Positions 35,176 through 45,224 of a stretch of DNA of 64,000 nt are shown one piece after another. The notes under the pieces were generated by a model. It saw nothing but the letters and a program-made list of their open reading frames with translations, was not told where the DNA came from and made no database searches. The stretch is from an uncultured Ruminococcus sp. GTDB lineage: Bacteria > Bacillota > Clostridia > Oscillospirales > Ruminococcaceae. A program made the position numbers and the translations under genes. How positions within the stretch are numbered: position 1 is the first letter of the stretch; each line of letters begins with the position of its first letter. The stretch spans positions 20,825 through 84,824 of the forward strand of contig CASEUJ010000023.1 in assembly GCA_949291125.1 (NCBI GenBank), in the 5' to 3' direction.

Positions 35176-35788
35176 TTTCTGGATTCCCGTTCTGCTTGCG
35201 GTGATTTTATTGGCAGGCATTTGTGCCGGATTTCTCTATTATCGGCACGCGCACAGCGCAGAACCGGTTTCCGTGGAAACGACGCTGGAATATGCTCCGG
35301 AAAATGTGGTTTATTTTTATCAGAAAGACGACGCGTGGAAGTCGGACAGACTGGGCGATTCGGTGTATACGATGGAAGATTCTGGCTGCCTAACGTGCTG
35401 TGTTGCTGCGATCCTGCAAATGCAGGACATTTCCGTGGACGGCTTGTCTGCCGATGCCGGAGCGGTGAACCGACTCTTTTCCGAGAAAGGTGTCTATGAC
35501 GGCGAGGGTAATTTGCAGTGGGATGTGCTGGAACAGGTGACGGGCGTATCTGTAGTGAAACAAGAGGCTTCGGAGTTGGATGATGGGGCACTGGATGCGT
35601 ATTTGGCACAGGGGCATTATCCCATTGTCCGGGTGCGTGTCGGCGGTGACGGCAGCTACCACTATGTGCTGATTGTTTGTAGCAGGGACGGGGAATATTG
35701 GTGTATGGATCCGCTGGAAGAAACGCAGACACTTGTGCCGCTGTCGGCGTTCGGCGGAAAAGTGTATGCAGTGCGTGTGCTGCGGTAA
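35156..35788 (+). CDS. Membrane-anchored C39-like cysteine peptidase domain protein
   Basis: The 210-residue protein has an N-terminal membrane helix (about 9-29) and an outside papain-like domain. YFYQKDDAWKSDRLGDS and SGCLTCCVAAILQMQ (the likely nucleophile is a Cys near residue 78-82), SYHYVLIVCS (His near 169) and WCMDPLE (Asp near 183) give the Cys-His-Asp order of the Peptidase_C39_2 family. Its target is unknown. The start follows TTAGGAG. It is tightly packed after the radical SAM gene (20-base overlap). Confidence 0.8.
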   Translation: MQKKRFNFWIPVLLAVILLAGICAGFLYYRHAHSAEPVSVETTLEYAPENVVYFYQKDDAWKSDRLGDSVYTMEDSGCLTCCVAAILQMQDISVDGLSADAGAVNRLFSEKGVYDGEGNLQWDVLEQVTGVSVVKQEASELDDGALDAYLAQGHYPIVRVRVGGDGSYHYVLIVCSRDGEYWCMDPLEETQTLVPLSAFGGKVYAVRVLR

Positions 35789-35806
35789 ATGGGGAGAAAA
35801 TTCACT

Positions 35807-36316
35807 ATGTATAAATTTCAATTTACGCTGTTAGACTCTGAACTTATCGACGAGTTTATTTACGCGCTCCACCGCCCGGAGCCAAGCGGTTATGGCGCAA
35901 TGCCGCCGGAAGGCATGAATACGCTGTATGGCGTGGCAGAACCACAGTTTGACATTGTGTTGACACAGGGATATCATGCTAAAATCGGATGAAAAGGGAA
36001 AGAGGGAGAGCATCCAATCATCTTTGATGTAAAGTGTAAAGAAGGCTGCTTTTCCGCACAGTTTGAAACCAACGCTTATGGGGACTATTGGGACAACGCC
36101 GTTATCTACGCACACACGGACTTTTTCCGAAATACCTACACGGATGTGGTGCGTTATGCCATTCGCTATTATCTGCATGACGGGCATCAGAATGGTGATT
36201 TTGATCGGTTTGACAAGACGTATCAAGATGCCAACGGTGAATCGCTTGTATCTGCCGAAATACGATCTTATCGACAGACCTATGACCGGTGGGATCGCAA
36301 GTGGTATCCCCGGTAA
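35807..36316 (+). pseudogene. Hypothetical protein interrupted by an in-frame TGA
   Basis: An ATG at 35807 behind GGGGAGAAA opens a frame of 169 codons, ending at TAA 36314-36316, that is interrupted by a single TGA at 35990-35992. The first part reads MYKFQFTLLDSELIDEFIYA up to YHAKIG; after the TGA the same frame continues KGKEGEHPIIFDVKCKEGC and runs on through NAYGDYWDNAVIYAHTDFF to DRWDRKWYPR. The tail has no good start of its own. One substitution (for example TGG or CGA to TGA) explains it. I do not recognise the family. A 61-residue truncated product may still be made. Confidence 0.7.
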
Positions 36317-36343
36317 AGACAGGAGCAAAAAAGGAAGTGTACC

Positions 36344-39300
36344 ATGTATCTACAGTCATTGGAGCTGCAAGGCTTTAAGTCGTTTCCCGACAAGATTAAG
36401 CTGACTTTTGACAAGGGCTTGACGGCGGTTGTCGGTCCCAACGGCAGCGGGAAAAGCAATATCGGCGACGCCGTGCGCTGGGTACTCGGCGAACAGTCCA
36501 CCAAAACCCTCCGGGGCAATAAGATGGAGGACGTCATCTTCTCCGGCACTAAAACTCGCAAACCCATGGGTTTTGCCGCCGTCACCTTAGAGATTAACAA
36601 CGAGTCTGGCGAACTGGGCGATTCCTATGGTGCCGTAGTCAGTGTCACCCGAAAGCTGTACCGCAGCGGTGACAGTGAGTACCGCATCAATGGAAAACAG
36701 GTGCGTCTGAAAGATGTGACAGAATTGTTTATGGACACCGGCATGGGTAGAGATGGCTATGCTATCATCGGCCAGGGTAGAATTGCGGAGATCGTCAGCG
36801 CCAAGAGCACCGACCGCCGCGATATTTTCGAAGAGGCTGCCGGGGTATCCAAATTTCGCCACAAAAAGCAGGAGGCTGAGCGGCGTCTGGATGCGGCACA
36901 GGAGAATCTGGTGCGCTTGCAGGACATTGCCGCAGAGCTGGAATCGCGAATTGAGCCACTGCGCAAGCAGGCGGAAAAGGCAAAGCAATATGTCGCACTC
37001 GCCGAACAGCAAAAGTCACTTGAGATTTCGCTTTGGGTGCGCCGTCTTTCGGCACTGCGGGAAAAATTGGGGACGCTTTCAGACGGCTGTCTTCAGGCAC
37101 AGGCGGAGTATCAGAACGCAGAACTTGAAATCGAACGCACAGAGGCTCAGGTGCAGGACGGCTATGCGAAGATCCAGGAGAGTACCTTGAAAATTGAGGC
37201 ACTGCGTGGTCAGATTCAGCAGGCGGAGGAAGAGACGGCGCAGCTGCGTGCGGCGCTTGCAGTATGCGAAAATGAGATCCAACATGGGAATCAGACATTG
37301 GGGAGCTTGCAGAATCAACTCAAAGAAACAACGGAGAATACAAAATATATGGAAAGTCGTATGGCTGCATTTACACAGCAGACCGTGCAGCTGCGGCAAA
37401 AACATGAAACACTTCAGCTTGAAGCGGAACAGATCGAGCAGAATTGGCAGGAACTTGAACAGTGCGCAGCAAAGCGAGGTGAGGCATACGAACAGGCAAA
37501 TGCAAAATTACAACAGCTCTATGTGCGACAGAGTGAAGTGCGCGTGATGCATCAGACTGCCGCAGGACAGCAGGAAGAGTTGCGTGCTCAGCTTGCGCAG
37601 CATGCCATCCGGCAAAATGCCCTGCAGCAAGACGCTGACGCACAGACTGCGGCATATGAAGCTGCAAAGATACAGGCGGCACAGGCGGCGCAAAAGTTGA
37701 CGGAAATGCAGAATCAATATGCCGGCTTTCAAAAACGCTATGCAAGTGCGGTGGAAGCGCTGGAAATGGGCAGGAAGAATCGTGAACAGGCGATGTTTTC
37801 GTTACGTGAAAAGCGCCAGCGGCAAAAATTACTTCAGGACATGGAACGCAATATGGAAGGCTTTGCTGGCAGCGTCAAAGCAGTACTTCGGGCAGATGGC
37901 GGAAAGCCACACGGGGTGTGCGGCACCGTGGCACAGCTGATCACCACAAAGCAAAAATATGGCGTGGCGTTGGAGACGGCGTTGGGCGGCGCAATGCAGA
38001 ATCTCATCGTGGCTGATGAACAGGCGGCAAAACAGTGGATTCGCTTTCTGGCACAGCATCGTGCCGGTCGTGCCACGTTCCTGCCCCTGACCTCCGTTCG
38101 CGGTAGAACGCTTTCGGAATCCGGACTGGAACGCCACGATGGATTTATCGGCATGGCATATGACCTTGTGACCTATGACCCAAAGTACACAGAGATCGTC
38201 CGCTTTCTGTTAGGACGGATCGCTGTGGCGGAGGATTTGGATGCCGCAACAGCGATCGCTAAGGCATATCAATATCGATTCCGGATCGTAACGCTCGACG
38301 GTCAGGTGATTAATGCTGGCGGTTCATTTACCGGTGGTTCGGCACAGCGCTCTGGTGGCATGCTGACGCGTCGTGCAGAATTAGAAGCACTTTCTGGTCA
38401 GATCCAGACACTCGAACAGAACGAGCGGGAAGCGACAACGGCACTCGAACAGGCGCAGAAAAAGTCCGCTCAACTAGAATCACAGCTTGCAGCACTGCGG
38501 CAGACCTGTACGCAGGCACAGTCCGATCACATGGCGACACAGGCACAGCTGGAAAAAGAAGCTTACCTTCACAATCAGATGCAGTCACGCAGGGAAGAGG
38601 AACAGCAGCAGCATAAGCAGCTGACACAGCGTCTGCATGAGGCAACACAGAAGTGTGAAGCTGCCAAACAAGAACAGCAACAGCTCGGCGATGCCATCAC
38701 ACAGGCACAGGCATCGCTTGAACAGCACGAAGATGAACGTGTTCAGATGCAGCAAAAGCAGTCTGCACTTGCCGACAAGCGTGCACAACTTCATATTGCT
38801 AAAGTTGAATTGGAAAAGGATATGGAAACGCTGACGCGTGATATGCAGCAACAACAACAGGAACAGAAAGCGCTTGAAGTACGTGCCGCACAGCTTGCGA
38901 CGGATATTACGGTGCAGCAAACACATATTGCAAACAAACAAAATGAGATCGACGACCATCGGACAAAAATAGAAGATCTCCAGAAAAACCGTATCACAGG
39001 GCAAGATGAGATCCGGCATTGGCAGCAGGTGCATGACGCACAGGACAGCCAGGTACGCCAGCTGCAATCCGGGTTGCGGGAACTGAATGTCACGCGTGAA
39101 AAATATGCCGGGGAGCTCAGTCGCTTGGAAGAGCGCAAAACTGTGGTGCAGGGTGACTATGACGGCGTGATTCGTCAGCTCTTTGAACAGTATGAACTGT
39201 CACTTTCTCAGGCACAACAGCAAGCACAGCCACTTTCGGATTTACAGACAGCACAGCGTGAACTGCAAAGCCTGAAGGGAAAGATCCGTGCGCTCGGTTC

Positions 39301-39907
39301 AGTTAATGTGGCAGCGATCGAGGAGTATGACGAGGTATCTGAGCGTTACCGTTTTTTATCTGCCCAGATGAAGGATGCCCAGACAGCGAAGCAGGAGCTC
39401 GAAGATCTGATCGTATCGCTAACAGATGAAATGCAGCGCATCTTCTCTGAGAGTTTTACTCAGATTAACCGCAATTTCCGGGAGATTTTCCGTGATCTCT
39501 TCGGCGGTGGCGAGGCGCTGTTGGAATTATCTGATCCAGAGAATATTCTGGAATCTGGTATTGAGATCAAGGTTGCGCCGCCGGGCAAGGTTATCAAAAA
39601 TCTGATTTCGCTCTCCGGTGGAGAACAGTCATTCGTGGCGATCGCCATTTACTTTGCCATTTTGCGGCTGCATCCTTCTCCATTTTGTATTCTCGATGAG
39701 ATCGACGCGGCGCTCGACGAGGGCAATGTACGCAAATATGCACAGTATCTGCAAAACTTCATCGATACAACACAGTTTATTCTGGTGACTCACCGGCGCA
39801 GTGCCATGGAAGAGGCAAATGTCCTCTATGGTGTGACGATGCAGGAGGACGGTATCTCGCGGCTTTTGCGGATGGAGCAAGAAGAATTTGCACAGCTGGA
39901 AGCATAG
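36344..39907 (+). CDS. smc: Chromosome segregation protein SMC
   Basis: The 1187-residue ATPase is the core of condensin with ScpA/ScpB (encoded at 18.0-19.4 kb). Walker A GPNGSGKSN is at residues 31-39, then a first coiled coil (about 170-500), a hinge (about 515-670; HGVCGTVAQLITTKQKYGVA to GGSFTGGSAQRSGGML), a second coiled coil (about 675-1010), the ABC signature LSGGEQSFVA near 1090, and Walker B ILDEIDAALDEGN near 1117. The coil segments are rich in Gln and Ala. It precedes ftsY, the standard rnc-smc-ftsY order apart from the inserted genes. Confidence 0.97.
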   Translation: MYLQSLELQGFKSFPDKIKLTFDKGLTAVVGPNGSGKSNIGDAVRWVLGEQSTKTLRGNKMEDVIFSGTKTRKPMGFAAVTLEINNESGELGDSYGAVVSVTRKLYRSGDSEYRINGKQVRLKDVTELFMDTGMGRDGYAIIGQGRIAEIVSAKSTDRRDIFEEAAGVSKFRHKKQEAERRLDAAQENLVRLQDIAAELESRIEPLRKQAEKAKQYVALAEQQKSLEISLWVRRLSALREKLGTLSDGCLQAQAEYQNAELEIERTEAQVQDGYAKIQESTLKIEALRGQIQQAEEETAQLRAALAVCENEIQHGNQTLGSLQNQLKETTENTKYMESRMAAFTQQTVQLRQKHETLQLEAEQIEQNWQELEQCAAKRGEAYEQANAKLQQLYVRQSEVRVMHQTAAGQQEELRAQLAQHAIRQNALQQDADAQTAAYEAAKIQAAQAAQKLTEMQNQYAGFQKRYASAVEALEMGRKNREQAMFSLREKRQRQKLLQDMERNMEGFAGSVKAVLRADGGKPHGVCGTVAQLITTKQKYGVALETALGGAMQNLIVADEQAAKQWIRFLAQHRAGRATFLPLTSVRGRTLSESGLERHDGFIGMAYDLVTYDPKYTEIVRFLLGRIAVAEDLDAATAIAKAYQYRFRIVTLDGQVINAGGSFTGGSAQRSGGMLTRRAELEALSGQIQTLEQNEREATTALEQAQKKSAQLESQLAALRQTCTQAQSDHMATQAQLEKEAYLHNQMQSRREEEQQQHKQLTQRLHEATQKCEAAKQEQQQLGDAITQAQASLEQHEDERVQMQQKQSALADKRAQLHIAKVELEKDMETLTRDMQQQQQEQKALEVRAAQLATDITVQQTHIANKQNEIDDHRTKIEDLQKNRITGQDEIRHWQQVHDAQDSQVRQLQSGLRELNVTREKYAGELSRLEERKTVVQGDYDGVIRQLFEQYELSLSQAQQQAQPLSDLQTAQRELQSLKGKIRALGSVNVAAIEEYDEVSERYRFLSAQMKDAQTAKQELEDLIVSLTDEMQRIFSESFTQINRNFREIFRDLFGGGEALLELSDPENILESGIEIKVAPPGKVIKNLISLSGGEQSFVAIAIYFAILRLHPSPFCILDEIDAALDEGNVRKYAQYLQNFIDTTQFILVTHRRSAMEEANVLYGVTMQEDGISRLLRMEQEEFAQLEA

Positions 39908-39943
39908 TCTTTTATGCAGTGATAGGAACAGGAGGGATCCCCT

Positions 39944-41398
39944 ATGGGGTTATTTGATCATAAGAAGAAAAAGGAAAAGGGCGTGCCATTCTGGAAACGT
40001 GGAAAGGAAACGACGCAGGCAGAACCGATCATAGAAGAAGAGCCGACAGCGGATCTCGTGGAGGAATCGGAGCATATCGCCGAAGATGCGATGCGCGAGC
40101 TGAAACAACATGAACAGCTTGAGATCGAACAGGCGCGCGAAGAGGCAGAAAAACTCACCCAACTCGATGAAACGCGTCAGGAGGCGATTGCACTGGCTCG
40201 CCAGGCGGCACTAGATGCCAAGCGTGCCGAACATCCGGATTCGGAAGATGATCAGCCACCAGAACAAGAACCGGTCGCAGAGGAAGAAGATCATCTACCG
40301 AATGCAGCACGGGCGGAAGATATGGAAGCAGCAGTGCAAGCCGCACCGGAACAAGCCGGGAATTTACAGCCCGAAGGGGCAGAAGATGCACAAGTGTCAG
40401 AAATGCCAGATGCATCTGAATCCGAGCTGGAATCGATGGCAGAACCGGATCTGGTTGTGGAAAATGTGCCGGTGAAAAAGAGGCTTTTTGCGAAGTTACG
40501 TGATGGACTGCGCAAGACGAAAGATGCGATGGTCTCGCGGATGCAACAGGTGCTGGGTGGCTTTACTAAAATCGACGATGAGTTGTTTGACGAGCTGGAA
40601 GAAACCATGATCATGAGTGACCTTGGGCCGGAGACTTCGGTGAAGATCTGTGATCTGCTGCGTCAGCGCGTCAAGGAACGCGGCGTGACCGATCCAGCAC
40701 AGATTATGGACATGATCCAAGAGATCATTACCGAAATGCTGGGTGAAGATCAGATACTTACCTATCCAACGAAACCGACGATCGTTCTTGTCATTGGCGT
40801 CAATGGTGCAGGTAAGACCACGACGATCGGTAAGCTCTGTCACCAGCTCAAACAAGATGGCAAGAAAGTAATCGTAGCAGCAGCGGATACGTTCCGTGCG
40901 GCGGCGATTGACCAGCTTGAGGTCTGGACGAATCGTGCTGGCGTAGAACTCGTCAAGCATGCCGAAGGCTCTGATCCGGGAGCAGTAGTCTATGATGCCA
41001 TCGCGGCAGCAAAGGCACGCGACTGCGATGTTCTTATTTGCGATACCGCCGGACGACTTCATAACAAAAAAAATCTCATGCAGGAACTGGCAAAGATCAA
41101 CCGCATTATCACCACTCAGGCAGAAGGCTGTCATGTGGAAGTTTTGTTGGTTCTCGATGCCACTACGGGTCAAAACGCTGTCAACCAGGCACGTCTGTTT
41201 CAAGAAACGGCGGACATTACTGGTATTGTACTCACTAAGCTGGATGGTACAGCAAAGGGTGGCATCATCGTTTCGATTCGCAATGAACTGGGCATCCCAG
41301 TCAAGCTAGTTGGCGTTGGCGAAAAAATCGACGATCTTCAGCCGTTTTGCGGCACAGACTTTGTGCGCGCGCTTTTTGCACCAAATGAGGAGGCATGA
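39944..41398 (+). CDS. ftsY: Signal recognition particle receptor FtsY
   Basis: The 484-residue GTPase docks ribosome-SRP complexes at the membrane. An N-terminal acidic, low-complexity A domain (about 1-165, rich in Glu, Ala and Gln) precedes the NG domain. G1 is [14 protein letters not shown] near residue 285, DTAGR near 366 and [10 protein letters not shown] near 431. A short basic start ([17 protein letters not shown]) could contact the membrane. Ribosome site AGGAGGG. The following gene overlaps the stop region. Confidence 0.96.
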   Translation: MGLFDHKKKKEKGVPFWKRGKETTQAEPIIEEEPTADLVEESEHIAEDAMRELKQHEQLEIEQAREEAEKLTQLDETRQEAIALARQAALDAKRAEHPDSEDDQPPEQEPVAEEEDHLPNAARAEDMEAAVQAAPEQAGNLQPEGAEDAQVSEMPDASESELESMAEPDLVVENVPVKKRLFAKLRDGLRKTKDAMVSRMQQVLGGFTKIDDELFDELEETMIMSDLGPETSVKICDLLRQRVKERGVTDPAQIMDMIQEIITEMLGEDQILTYPTKPTIVLVIGVNGAGKTTTIGKLCHQLKQDGKKVIVAAADTFRAAAIDQLEVWTNRAGVELVKHAEGSDPGAVVYDAIAAAKARDCDVLICDTAGRLHNKKNLMQELAKINRIITTQAEGCHVEVLLVLDATTGQNAVNQARLFQETADITGIVLTKLDGTAKGGIIVSIRNELGIPVKLVGVGEKIDDLQPFCGTDFVRALFAPNEEA

Positions 41399-41403
41399 GA
41401 AAA

Positions 41404-41997
41404 ATGAAGAAAGTTGTTATTGCCACAAACAATGCCGGAAAGCTCCGCGAGATTCGCGCGATTTTAGCGCCGTTTGGTTATGAAGCTGTTTCCCAACGGG
41501 AAGCCGGATTTGATGTGGATGTGGAGGAAAACGGGAAAACCTTTGCGGAAAATGCCACGATTAAGGCTCAAGCAGTTTTTGAGGCACTGCACACGCCGGT
41601 CATTGCCGATGATAGTGGTTTGATGGTTGATGCGCTGGATGGTGCACCAGGCGTATATTCTCACCGTTTTGCCGGAACAGATGCAGACGATGCGGCGCGT
41701 AATGAAAAGCTCTTGTCGCTTTTGGAAAATACGCCGCCGGAAAAGCGTACGGCACGCTTTGTCTGTGCGATCTGTTATCTGGATGAGAATGGTATGGCGC
41801 ACCATTTTGAAGGTAAGTGTGAAGGCACAATCGGTACTGTGCCCATCGGCGACAATGGCTTTGGCTATGATCCGCTGTTTGTATGCGGCGACAAGACTAT
41901 GGCACAGATGACCGATGCGGAGAAAAATCAGGTCAGCCACCGTGCTGATGCACTTGAAAAACTTAAAGAATTTTTGAATAGGAGTAAACTATGTTGA
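41404..41997 (+). CDS. rdgB: XTP/dITP pyrophosphatase (RdgB/HAM1 family)
   Basis: The 197-residue enzyme removes non-canonical purine nucleotides such as dITP and XTP. Family blocks are MKKVVIATNNAGKLREIRAI, TPVIADDSGLMVDALDGAPG, and FGYDPLFVCGDKTMAQM, ending SHRADALEKLKEF. Two ATGs are close; 41404 is 10 bases from AGGAGG whereas 41395 almost touches it, so the later one is chosen. Confidence 0.95.
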   Translation: MKKVVIATNNAGKLREIRAILAPFGYEAVSQREAGFDVDVEENGKTFAENATIKAQAVFEALHTPVIADDSGLMVDALDGAPGVYSHRFAGTDADDAARNEKLLSLLENTPPEKRTARFVCAICYLDENGMAHHFEGKCEGTIGTVPIGDNGFGYDPLFVCGDKTMAQMTDAEKNQVSHRADALEKLKEFLNRSKLC

Positions 41998-42278
41998 CAA
42001 GTAAACAGCGTGCGGCATTGCGCGGCATTGCCAGCACATACGAAACGATCTTGCAGGTCGGAAAGGGCGGTATCAATGACGCCTTGATTCAGCAGGTACG
42101 CGATGCCCTGCGTAAACGGGAACTGATCAAAATGCGTGTGCTCGACAATTGTCCTCTCGATGCCAGAGAGGCAGCGGCAGAACTTGCTGAAGTGACCGAT
42201 GCAGAAGTGGTACAGGTTATTGGTAGTCGTTTTGTGCTGTTTCTGCGCAATCCGAAAGCACCAGTAGTAAAGTTTTGA
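41991..42278 (+). CDS. yhbY: YhbY family RNA-binding (CRM domain) protein
   Basis: The 95-residue protein is a single CRM domain: LTSKQRAALRGIASTYETIL, then VGKGGINDALIQQVRDAL with the GxxG loop, and a C-terminal GSRFVLFLRNP. It associates with pre-50S ribosomes. It overlaps rdgB by 7 bases and ends in TGA sharing a base with the nadD ATG, a tightly coupled arrangement. Confidence 0.93.
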   Translation: MLTSKQRAALRGIASTYETILQVGKGGINDALIQQVRDALRKRELIKMRVLDNCPLDAREAAAELAEVTDAEVVQVIGSRFVLFLRNPKAPVVKF

Positions 42279-42910
42279 TGCGACGGATCGGATTGTTCGG
42301 TGGAAGCTTTGACCCAATTCACAATGGCCATCTCCATCTGATCGAAACAGCAAGGCATTGTCTATCGCTTGATGAGGTGATTCTGATCCCTGCCTATGTT
42401 TCGCCGTTCAAGCAGGCACGCCATGATATGGCATCTTCCGAAGATCGCCTTGCGATGTGCCAGCTTGCCGTTCAGTCGTTGCCGTTTTGCCATGTGGATA
42501 GCTTTGAGCTGGAGCGGAAAGAGGTCAGCTATACAATTTATACGGTGCAGCATTTTCAGGAAATCTATCTGGATGCAGAAATTGTGCTGCTTGTGGGGAG
42601 CGATATGTTCCTGAGTTTTCCAAAGTGGTACCGCTGGAAGGAAATCTTGCAGATTGTATCATTGGGCGTTATTTCCAGAGAAACAGACGATCTGGAAAAA
42701 TTAGAAGATCAGAAGATTAAGCTCCAAAAATATGGGAAAATTGAAGTTTGTCAGACGCCTCCCTTCCCGATTTCCTCGACAAAAATTCGCGAGAAATGTA
42801 AAAAACATCAAGATTATACTTGCTATTTGCCGGAAAAAGTAGTACAATATATAAGAATGCATCGGCTCTATCAGATATCTGCGCAGAAAGGGGAACATTC
42901 ATCGATATGA
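42278..42910 (+). CDS. nadD: Nicotinate-nucleotide adenylyltransferase
   Basis: The 210-residue enzyme joins nicotinate mononucleotide and ATP to form deamido-NAD. The nucleotidyltransferase motif GGSFDPIHNGHLHL is at the start and ISSTKIREKCK near residue 166. The ATG at 42278 overlaps the yhbY stop by one base; there is no strong ribosome site, so translation probably depends on yhbY. A TTG one codon earlier is possible. It belongs to the conserved yhbY-nadD-yqeK-lcp-rsfS-leuS run. Confidence 0.95.
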   Translation: MRRIGLFGGSFDPIHNGHLHLIETARHCLSLDEVILIPAYVSPFKQARHDMASSEDRLAMCQLAVQSLPFCHVDSFELERKEVSYTIYTVQHFQEIYLDAEIVLLVGSDMFLSFPKWYRWKEILQIVSLGVISRETDDLEKLEDQKIKLQKYGKIEVCQTPPFPISSTKIREKCKKHQDYTCYLPEKVVQYIRMHRLYQISAQKGEHSSI

Positions 42911-43506
42911 TCTTATCAGAATATGAAACTTATCTGAAAGAAACACTTTCAGTAAAGCGGTTTCGCCATTCGGTTAATGTTGCGTCGGCGTCAAAGATGC
43001 TGGCAAAACACTATGGCGGGGTCGACTCTGAAACAGCGTATTTTGCCGGGCTTGTTCATGATATCTGTAAGGAAGAGCCCAAAGACGTACAGTTTTCTCT
43101 GATGATGCAGAGTACGCTTGATGTATGTGATGAAGAGCGGCGTTCGTGGAAAGTATGGCATGGCATTGCTGGTGCACAGCTGTTACAAACCAGATTCGGC
43201 GTGACAGATCTTGATGTACTCAATGCGGTGCGCTATCATACAGTGGGGCGCGGCGGCATGTCAATGCTAGAAAAAATCGTATTTTTAGCCGATGTAATCT
43301 CAGAAGAACGCGATTATCCGGATGTGGAGATCATGCGGAAAAGAGCTATGGAAAGCTTGGAGAGTGGTATGTTGTATGCACTTGAGATGTCGATCTTAAA
43401 GCTGATTCACAGAGAAGCGTGGATTCCGCATCATACCATCGATGCGTATCATGAGAACTTGGCTGCACGAAAAGCAGCGGGAAGGATGAATGGATCGTAT
43501 GAGTAA
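42907..43506 (+). CDS. yqeK: YqeK family HD-domain hydrolase
   Basis: The 199-residue protein is an HD-type metal phosphohydrolase with RHSVNVASAS, GLVHDICKEE (the HD pair) and AVRYHTVGRGGMS. YqeK proteins hydrolyse diadenosine tetraphosphate symmetrically. The start overlaps nadD by four bases (ATGA). Confidence 0.92.
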   Translation: MILSEYETYLKETLSVKRFRHSVNVASASKMLAKHYGGVDSETAYFAGLVHDICKEEPKDVQFSLMMQSTLDVCDEERRSWKVWHGIAGAQLLQTRFGVTDLDVLNAVRYHTVGRGGMSMLEKIVFLADVISEERDYPDVEIMRKRAMESLESGMLYALEMSILKLIHREAWIPHHTIDAYHENLAARKAAGRMNGSYE

Positions 43507-44782
43507 CCGGAAAAAACGGCAGGATGATTGGGAAAATACCGAATATGAAACAAAACTAGAAATGGGATATGGGGCAGGATATTATGTGCCGCGCCGCCGT
43601 AACCGTGCAAGAGATATTGTCATGATCATACTGACGTTGATAGTCACGATTGCATTGATCGCGTGTATGATCTGTAATGTCCCGATTGTGCGCTATGAGA
43701 AAATTGACGGCAGTACGATTGTCAGTGAGCAGATCTCTGTTCTGGAATATTGGAAAAGACGTCAGCCTCTGGTACAGCAGGAGGGAACACTGGCAAAACC
43801 GAGTGCGAACGATGCTTCGGCGCTGAACCTGAAGGAAGACCTTGATTCGGACTACGATGATGGACTTGACTTGGATCAGATTATTGAGGGACAGTACACA
43901 ATCCTGTTTTTGGGCATGGACGAGAGTGGAGAACTCTCAGATGTCAACTGGGTACTGCAATTTGATCTGATTGCTGGAACGATGAATATTCTTCAGATTC
44001 CGCGTGATTGTTATATGCCAGATTATGCATCGTATTCTACGGCAAAATTCAATAGCATTTACCACAGCGGTCAGGAAACCGGTGTCACGCCGATCCAGCG
44101 CGTAGTCAATGCGATCGAAGAAAACTTTTGTATCTATGTTGATTGTTATATCAAGCTTGATTGTGAAGATATTGCACGGATCGTTGATTCAGTCGGCGGT
44201 ATTCCGATCACATTGCCCGAAGAGATCGTCTATGAGGCAGATAAGGTACTGCCGGCAGGAGAACAGGTTCTCGATGGGCAACAGTCTGAATGGTTCATTC
44301 GGTTTCGTCGTGGATATAACGAGGGTGATATCGGCAGAGTGAAAGCACAGCGTATCTTCCTGGCGGCTGCAATGGAAAAGATGCTCAATATGAGCCAGAT
44401 CGAACTGCTCGGTGCTATGCAGGATATTTATCAGAATCAGTGGATCGCAACGGATCTTTCCCTTGAACAGCTTAGCATGATTGCGGATTTTGCTTCAAAT
44501 CGTTTGACGATGGATTCAGTTAATGTCTTTATGGTGCCGGGCGAGGGTGCGACATATTATCCGGGCGATGGTTCAAGCCAGTCGGTCTATTCGATTCACA
44601 AGTCGGCAACGATCGACCTGTTGAATATGTATTTCCGACCATATCAGAATGAGATCTATCCGGATGAGAGCGCGATCGTTGAGCTTGTTCCAGAAGGAAG
44701 TTATTTGGCAACAAATAACGATGATACACAAGAGAATTTAGGCGATATCAGCGACGGCGAAACACAGGACGGTGCACAATAA
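43490..44782 (+). CDS. LytR-CpsA-Psr (LCP) family protein
   Basis: The 430-residue protein has a basic cytoplasmic N-terminus, one membrane helix (about 43-66) and an outside LCP domain (about 138-330). Diagnostic residues include FDLIAGTMNILQIPRDCYMP, with the conserved Arg-Asp pair, TAKFNSIYHSG, and the segment RFRRGYNEGDIGRVKAQRIF. LCP enzymes transfer wall polymers from undecaprenyl pyrophosphate to peptidoglycan. The extended acidic stretch before the domain (about 115-130) and the Asp/Glu-rich tail are low complexity. It overlaps yqeK by 17 bases. Confidence 0.92.
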   Translation: MDRMSNRKKRQDDWENTEYETKLEMGYGAGYYVPRRRNRARDIVMIILTLIVTIALIACMICNVPIVRYEKIDGSTIVSEQISVLEYWKRRQPLVQQEGTLAKPSANDASALNLKEDLDSDYDDGLDLDQIIEGQYTILFLGMDESGELSDVNWVLQFDLIAGTMNILQIPRDCYMPDYASYSTAKFNSIYHSGQETGVTPIQRVVNAIEENFCIYVDCYIKLDCEDIARIVDSVGGIPITLPEEIVYEADKVLPAGEQVLDGQQSEWFIRFRRGYNEGDIGRVKAQRIFLAAAMEKMLNMSQIELLGAMQDIYQNQWIATDLSLEQLSMIADFASNRLTMDSVNVFMVPGEGATYYPGDGSSQSVYSIHKSATIDLLNMYFRPYQNEIYPDESAIVELVPEGSYLATNNDDTQENLGDISDGETQDGAQ

Positions 44783-44826
44783 TTGCATGAGCCGGGCGCT
44801 GAGATACAGAGAAAGGAAAATCACGT

Positions 44827-45219
44827 ATGACACAACAAGAAACGCTTGCCACCATTGTAAAAGCACTTGACAGCAAGCGCGCGGAAGACATCCGGGTGCT
44901 GTATGTTGAACAGTTGACGATTCTTGGCGATTATTTCATCATTGCAAACGGAACGAGTACTACACACACCCGCACGCTTGCCGATGAAGTGGATTATCAG
45001 CTTTCCCAGCGCGGCATCGAACCGATCCACCGGGAAGGTAGAGGCAATGGCTCAAACTGGATTGTGCTGGACTATGGTGACATCATTGTGCATATTTTCT
45101 ATAAGGAAACACGGGATTTCTACCAGCTCGAACGTCTTTGGGCGGATGGAGAACCGGTCGATATTTCCGCATGGACAAAGTCGGAGGGCAATCCCGACAT
45201 ACCTGTACAGAAAGGGTGA
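44827..45219 (+). CDS. rsfS: Ribosomal silencing factor RsfS
   Basis: The 130-residue protein has the RsfS/DUF143 core: DIRVLYVEQLTILGDYFIIA, REGRGNGSNWIVLDYGDIIV, HIFYKETRDFYQLERLW. It binds L14 and blocks subunit joining in starvation. Ribosome site GAAAGGAAAA. Confidence 0.95.
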   Translation: MTQQETLATIVKALDSKRAEDIRVLYVEQLTILGDYFIIANGTSTTHTRTLADEVDYQLSQRGIEPIHREGRGNGSNWIVLDYGDIIVHIFYKETRDFYQLERLWADGEPVDISAWTKSEGNPDIPVQKG

Positions 45220-45224
45220 CAACT

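Noticed and set aside
35990-35992. TGA read as selenocysteine
   Set aside because: No SECIS-like hairpin follows in the expected place and the surrounding protein is not a known selenoprotein; a nonsense change is simpler.
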